Below, one piece after another: positions 13,390 to 14,994 of a stretch of DNA of 14,994 bases. The DNA is from an uncultured Clostridia bacterium. Lineage in GTDB: Bacteria; Bacillota; Clostridia; Oscillospirales; CAG-272. Position 1 is the stretch's first letter; each line of letters opens with the position of its first letter. The stretch spans positions 1 through 14,994 of the forward strand of contig CANQMJ010000055.1 of the NCBI GenBank assembly GCA_947624945.1. The letters are read 5' to 3'. Made by a program: the position numbers and the translations under genes. The notes below the pieces were generated by a model, which worked only from the letters and a program-made list of their open reading frames with translations, did not search any database and was not told the DNA's origin.

Positions 13390-14103
13390 ATGACACAAGA
13401 GGAAGCCGCGCGGTTCGCGGAGGAAAACATGAAGACAATATTCGCGTGGTCGCTGTCGCGCGTCTCGCATAAACAGGACGCCGAGGATCTGGCAGGCGAC
13501 ATCATCGCAGCGATACTCGAATCGGCGCCGCGCGTGCGCGACCCCGACGCGTTCTTCGGCTACGTGTGGACGATAGCGAACAACACGTACAAAAGCTTCC
13601 TGCGCCGACGCGGACGAAACAACTCCGTTGACATCGACGGCATCGCGGAGACCGCCTCCGACGACAGCGTCGAGGACGAGGTAATACGCGCCGACGAGAC
13701 GCACCGCCTGCGCCGCGAGCTTGCGCTGCTCTCGCGCGAGTACAGGCTCTGCACCGTCGCGCACTACTTCGACGGCCTCTCATGCGCCGAGATCGCGGAC
13801 AAATACTCGATATCGCTCGAAATGGTCAAATATTATCTCTACAAAACAAGAAAAATTTTGAAGGAAGGCATCATCATGGAAAGAGAATTCGGAGAAAAAA
13901 GCTACCGCCCCGCGGAGTTTCATTTTGCTTACACCTACGACGGCATTGACAACAGCGAGTACAGAACGCTCTTTGACCGCCGTCTGCCCGGCAACATATT
14001 GCTCGCCGCATACTATGCTCCGATGTCGGAGTCGGAGCTGTCGGTCGAACTCGGCGTCGCGTCCGCCTACATCGAGGATGAGATACGCGTACTCGAAAAG
14101 TAA
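13390..14103 (+). CDS. Sigma-70-family RNA polymerase sigma factor, N-terminal part of an interrupted gene
   Basis: The 237-residue product has sigma region 2 (about residues 10-75, with DAEDLAGDI and a YVWTIANNTYKSFLRRR helix) and sigma region 4 (about 110-158, with YFDGLSCAEIADKYSISLEMVKYYL forming the helix-turn-helix). It lacks the region 1 and 3 features of housekeeping sigma factors, so it is ECF-like. It then continues beyond region 4 with a further segment (about 162-237) that includes LPGNILLAAYY and a second helix-turn-helix-like part, SESELSVELGVASAYIEDEIRVLEK. Translation then meets TAA at 14101. The same frame stays open for 261 more codons, so the gene is probably about 500 codons long and broken. 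ATG 13390 has GGGAGG five bases upstream. The sigma core is complete and might still work alone. Confidence 0.85.
   Translation: MTQEEAARFAEENMKTIFAWSLSRVSHKQDAEDLAGDIIAAILESAPRVRDPDAFFGYVWTIANNTYKSFLRRRGRNNSVDIDGIAETASDDSVEDEVIRADETHRLRRELALLSREYRLCTVAHYFDGLSCAEIADKYSISLEMVKYYLYKTRKILKEGIIMEREFGEKSYRPAEFHFAYTYDGIDNSEYRTLFDRRLPGNILLAAYYAPMSESELSVELGVASAYIEDEIRVLEK
14101..14103 (+). other. In-frame TAA that splits the sigma-factor gene
   Basis: This single TAA sits between EIRVLEK and GLLTRLPSGKY. Both sides read as one winged-helix segment, and no frame change is needed to join them. One base change from TAC or TAT (Tyr), or from AAA (Lys), would account for it. Confidence 0.75.
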
Positions 14104-14889
14104 GGACTTCTGACGCGTCTGCCGTCGGGAAAATATCAGACGAAGCTCGTCATATTCACGCGGGAATTTTTCGGCGAGCTTATGGAAAAAACGAAAGCCC
14201 GCACCGACGAAACATCGTCTCTGTTCGGCGCGATACGCGAAAAGCTGCCGGAGATACGCGCGCTCGGCTTTTACGGGTGCGGCATATCCGACGACAGACT
14301 TCTCTGGGCGTTAGGCTGGGCAGTCATTCACAAAAACGGCTGGGAGTATGAGGAATCGCGTTATCCGAACTACAACGACGTCAAGCTTTACCGCGACGCG
14401 TTCGGCGTCTCTTACGGCTACGATTTTACATTAAAAGGCGACGAGCCGTTCGAATCTAATTCAACGGCGGGACGCCATACGATAAAAGAAGGACTGTATT
14501 TGTCCTACATATGCTCCGGCGTCATACCCGAGAAAAACAGGTTCCGTGAAGACCGCGACGAGGAGCGCATCATCTCGCTCGTCGAGGGCGGCGGCGATGT
14601 GCCGTTCGCGGTCGTGACCGAGGAGCAGCTCGCGCAGATATGGGCGATTCTCGCCGACGCGAACAAGCGCGCGAGCGCGCTCTATGAGTTCGTCATGGAC
14701 GACGCCGTCAGGCTGATGAAGACGCATGCGCCCGAATGTGTTCGCGGCGACGTCGAAAGAGTCCTGACGCTGTCGCTTCTCGGCGAGATAGTCTCGATAC
14801 TGTTCTACGACGCCGTCAAGGCAGGCGCGCTCGCGCTGCCGCCCGAGGACGACCGTGACCCGCTCGCGTTTTTAGCGATAGTCGGATAA
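14104..14889 (+). pseudogene. C-terminal part of the interrupted sigma-factor gene
   Basis: This stretch is in the same frame as the sigma gene and starts immediately after its TAA. Its first residues, GLLTRLPSGKYQTKLVIFTREF, look like the strand-and-wing end of the winged helix begun before the stop, so the two parts belong together. The remaining ~235 residues from ATG 14182 contain a GFYGCGISDDRLLWALGWAV segment and a C-terminal, mostly helical half with acidic patches. I recognise no enzyme motif; a ligand- or signal-sensing role is inference. ATG 14182 has only a weak GGCGAG site three bases upstream. Separate translation is therefore possible but unlikely. The full two-part frame matches the ~500-residue sigma proteins with long C-terminal domains I remember from gut Clostridia. 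Confidence 0.7.
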
Positions 14890-14994
14890 AAGCCGTTACG
14901 CCGACAGTGAAAAACCGCTCTTTAGTCAACCTTGCATAAAGCATGACGGGTTTATAGTTCCACAAAGCCTACGAAATTGTAGTAGATGTTGATG
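14890..14994. other. Right-edge spacer, nothing firmly identified
   Basis: No reading frame, terminator or RNA gene is evident. The last 45 bases start GTTTATAGTTCC and contain a CTAC/GTAG dyad (near 14970-14983). A CRISPR repeat could look like this, but only one copy is in the window, so no call is made. Confidence 0.3.

Noticed and set aside
12978..13472. Plus-strand frame of 164 codons
   Set aside because: It runs through hairpins, repeat copy B and into the sigma gene in another frame. Composition is repeat-driven.

Overview
The window looks like chromosomal DNA of a GC-rich, probably spore-forming member of the Clostridia (Oscillospirales-like gut Firmicutes). The basis is the classic Firmicute gene order yicC-remA-rpoZ-priA-def-fmt-rsmB-rlmN-prpC-prkC-rsgA-spoVM, all on the + strand, together with a RemA, a PrkC with PASTA domains and a SpoVM-like micro-gene. 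Codon use is strongly biased to NCG codons but, unusually for GC-rich DNA, also favours ATA for isoleucine.

Layout. 1-484: the 3' part of a membrane protein gene cut by the window edge. 591-4628: yicC, remA, rpoZ and priA, closing with a strong hairpin. 4629-4959: a 330-base gap with no gene, made of palindromic repeats and possible promoter sequence. 4960-12282: def, fmt, rsmB, rlmN, prpC, prkC and rsgA, tightly spaced or overlapping. 12403-12477: a 24-codon spoVM-like gene, followed by a textbook terminator. 12529-13389: about 860 bases without a convincing protein gene. This holds a perfect consensus sigma-A promoter on the minus strand, a foldable region that may be a small RNA, two ~120-base inverted copies of one repeat, a multi-stem dyad and more hairpins. 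13390-14889: a sigma-70-family gene with a long C-terminal extension, cut by one in-frame TAA. 14890-14994: nothing firmly identified.

How the genes work together. fmt and def act at the start and end of the formyl-methionine cycle. rsmB and rlmN modify rRNA, rsgA matures the 30S subunit and priA restarts replication forks. rpoZ belongs to RNA polymerase. prpC and prkC form a phosphatase/kinase pair that senses muropeptides. remA and spoVM point to matrix and spore programmes. Compared with the Bacillus order, gmk (between remA and rpoZ), coaBC (between rpoZ and priA) and rpe/thiN (between rsgA and spoVM) are missing here.

The points most worth a second look are the interrupted sigma-factor gene, the minus-strand promoter with its structured transcript beside an inverted repeat pair, the SpoVM micro-gene, and a hairpin repeat family that has run into the def start and the rlmN 3' end.
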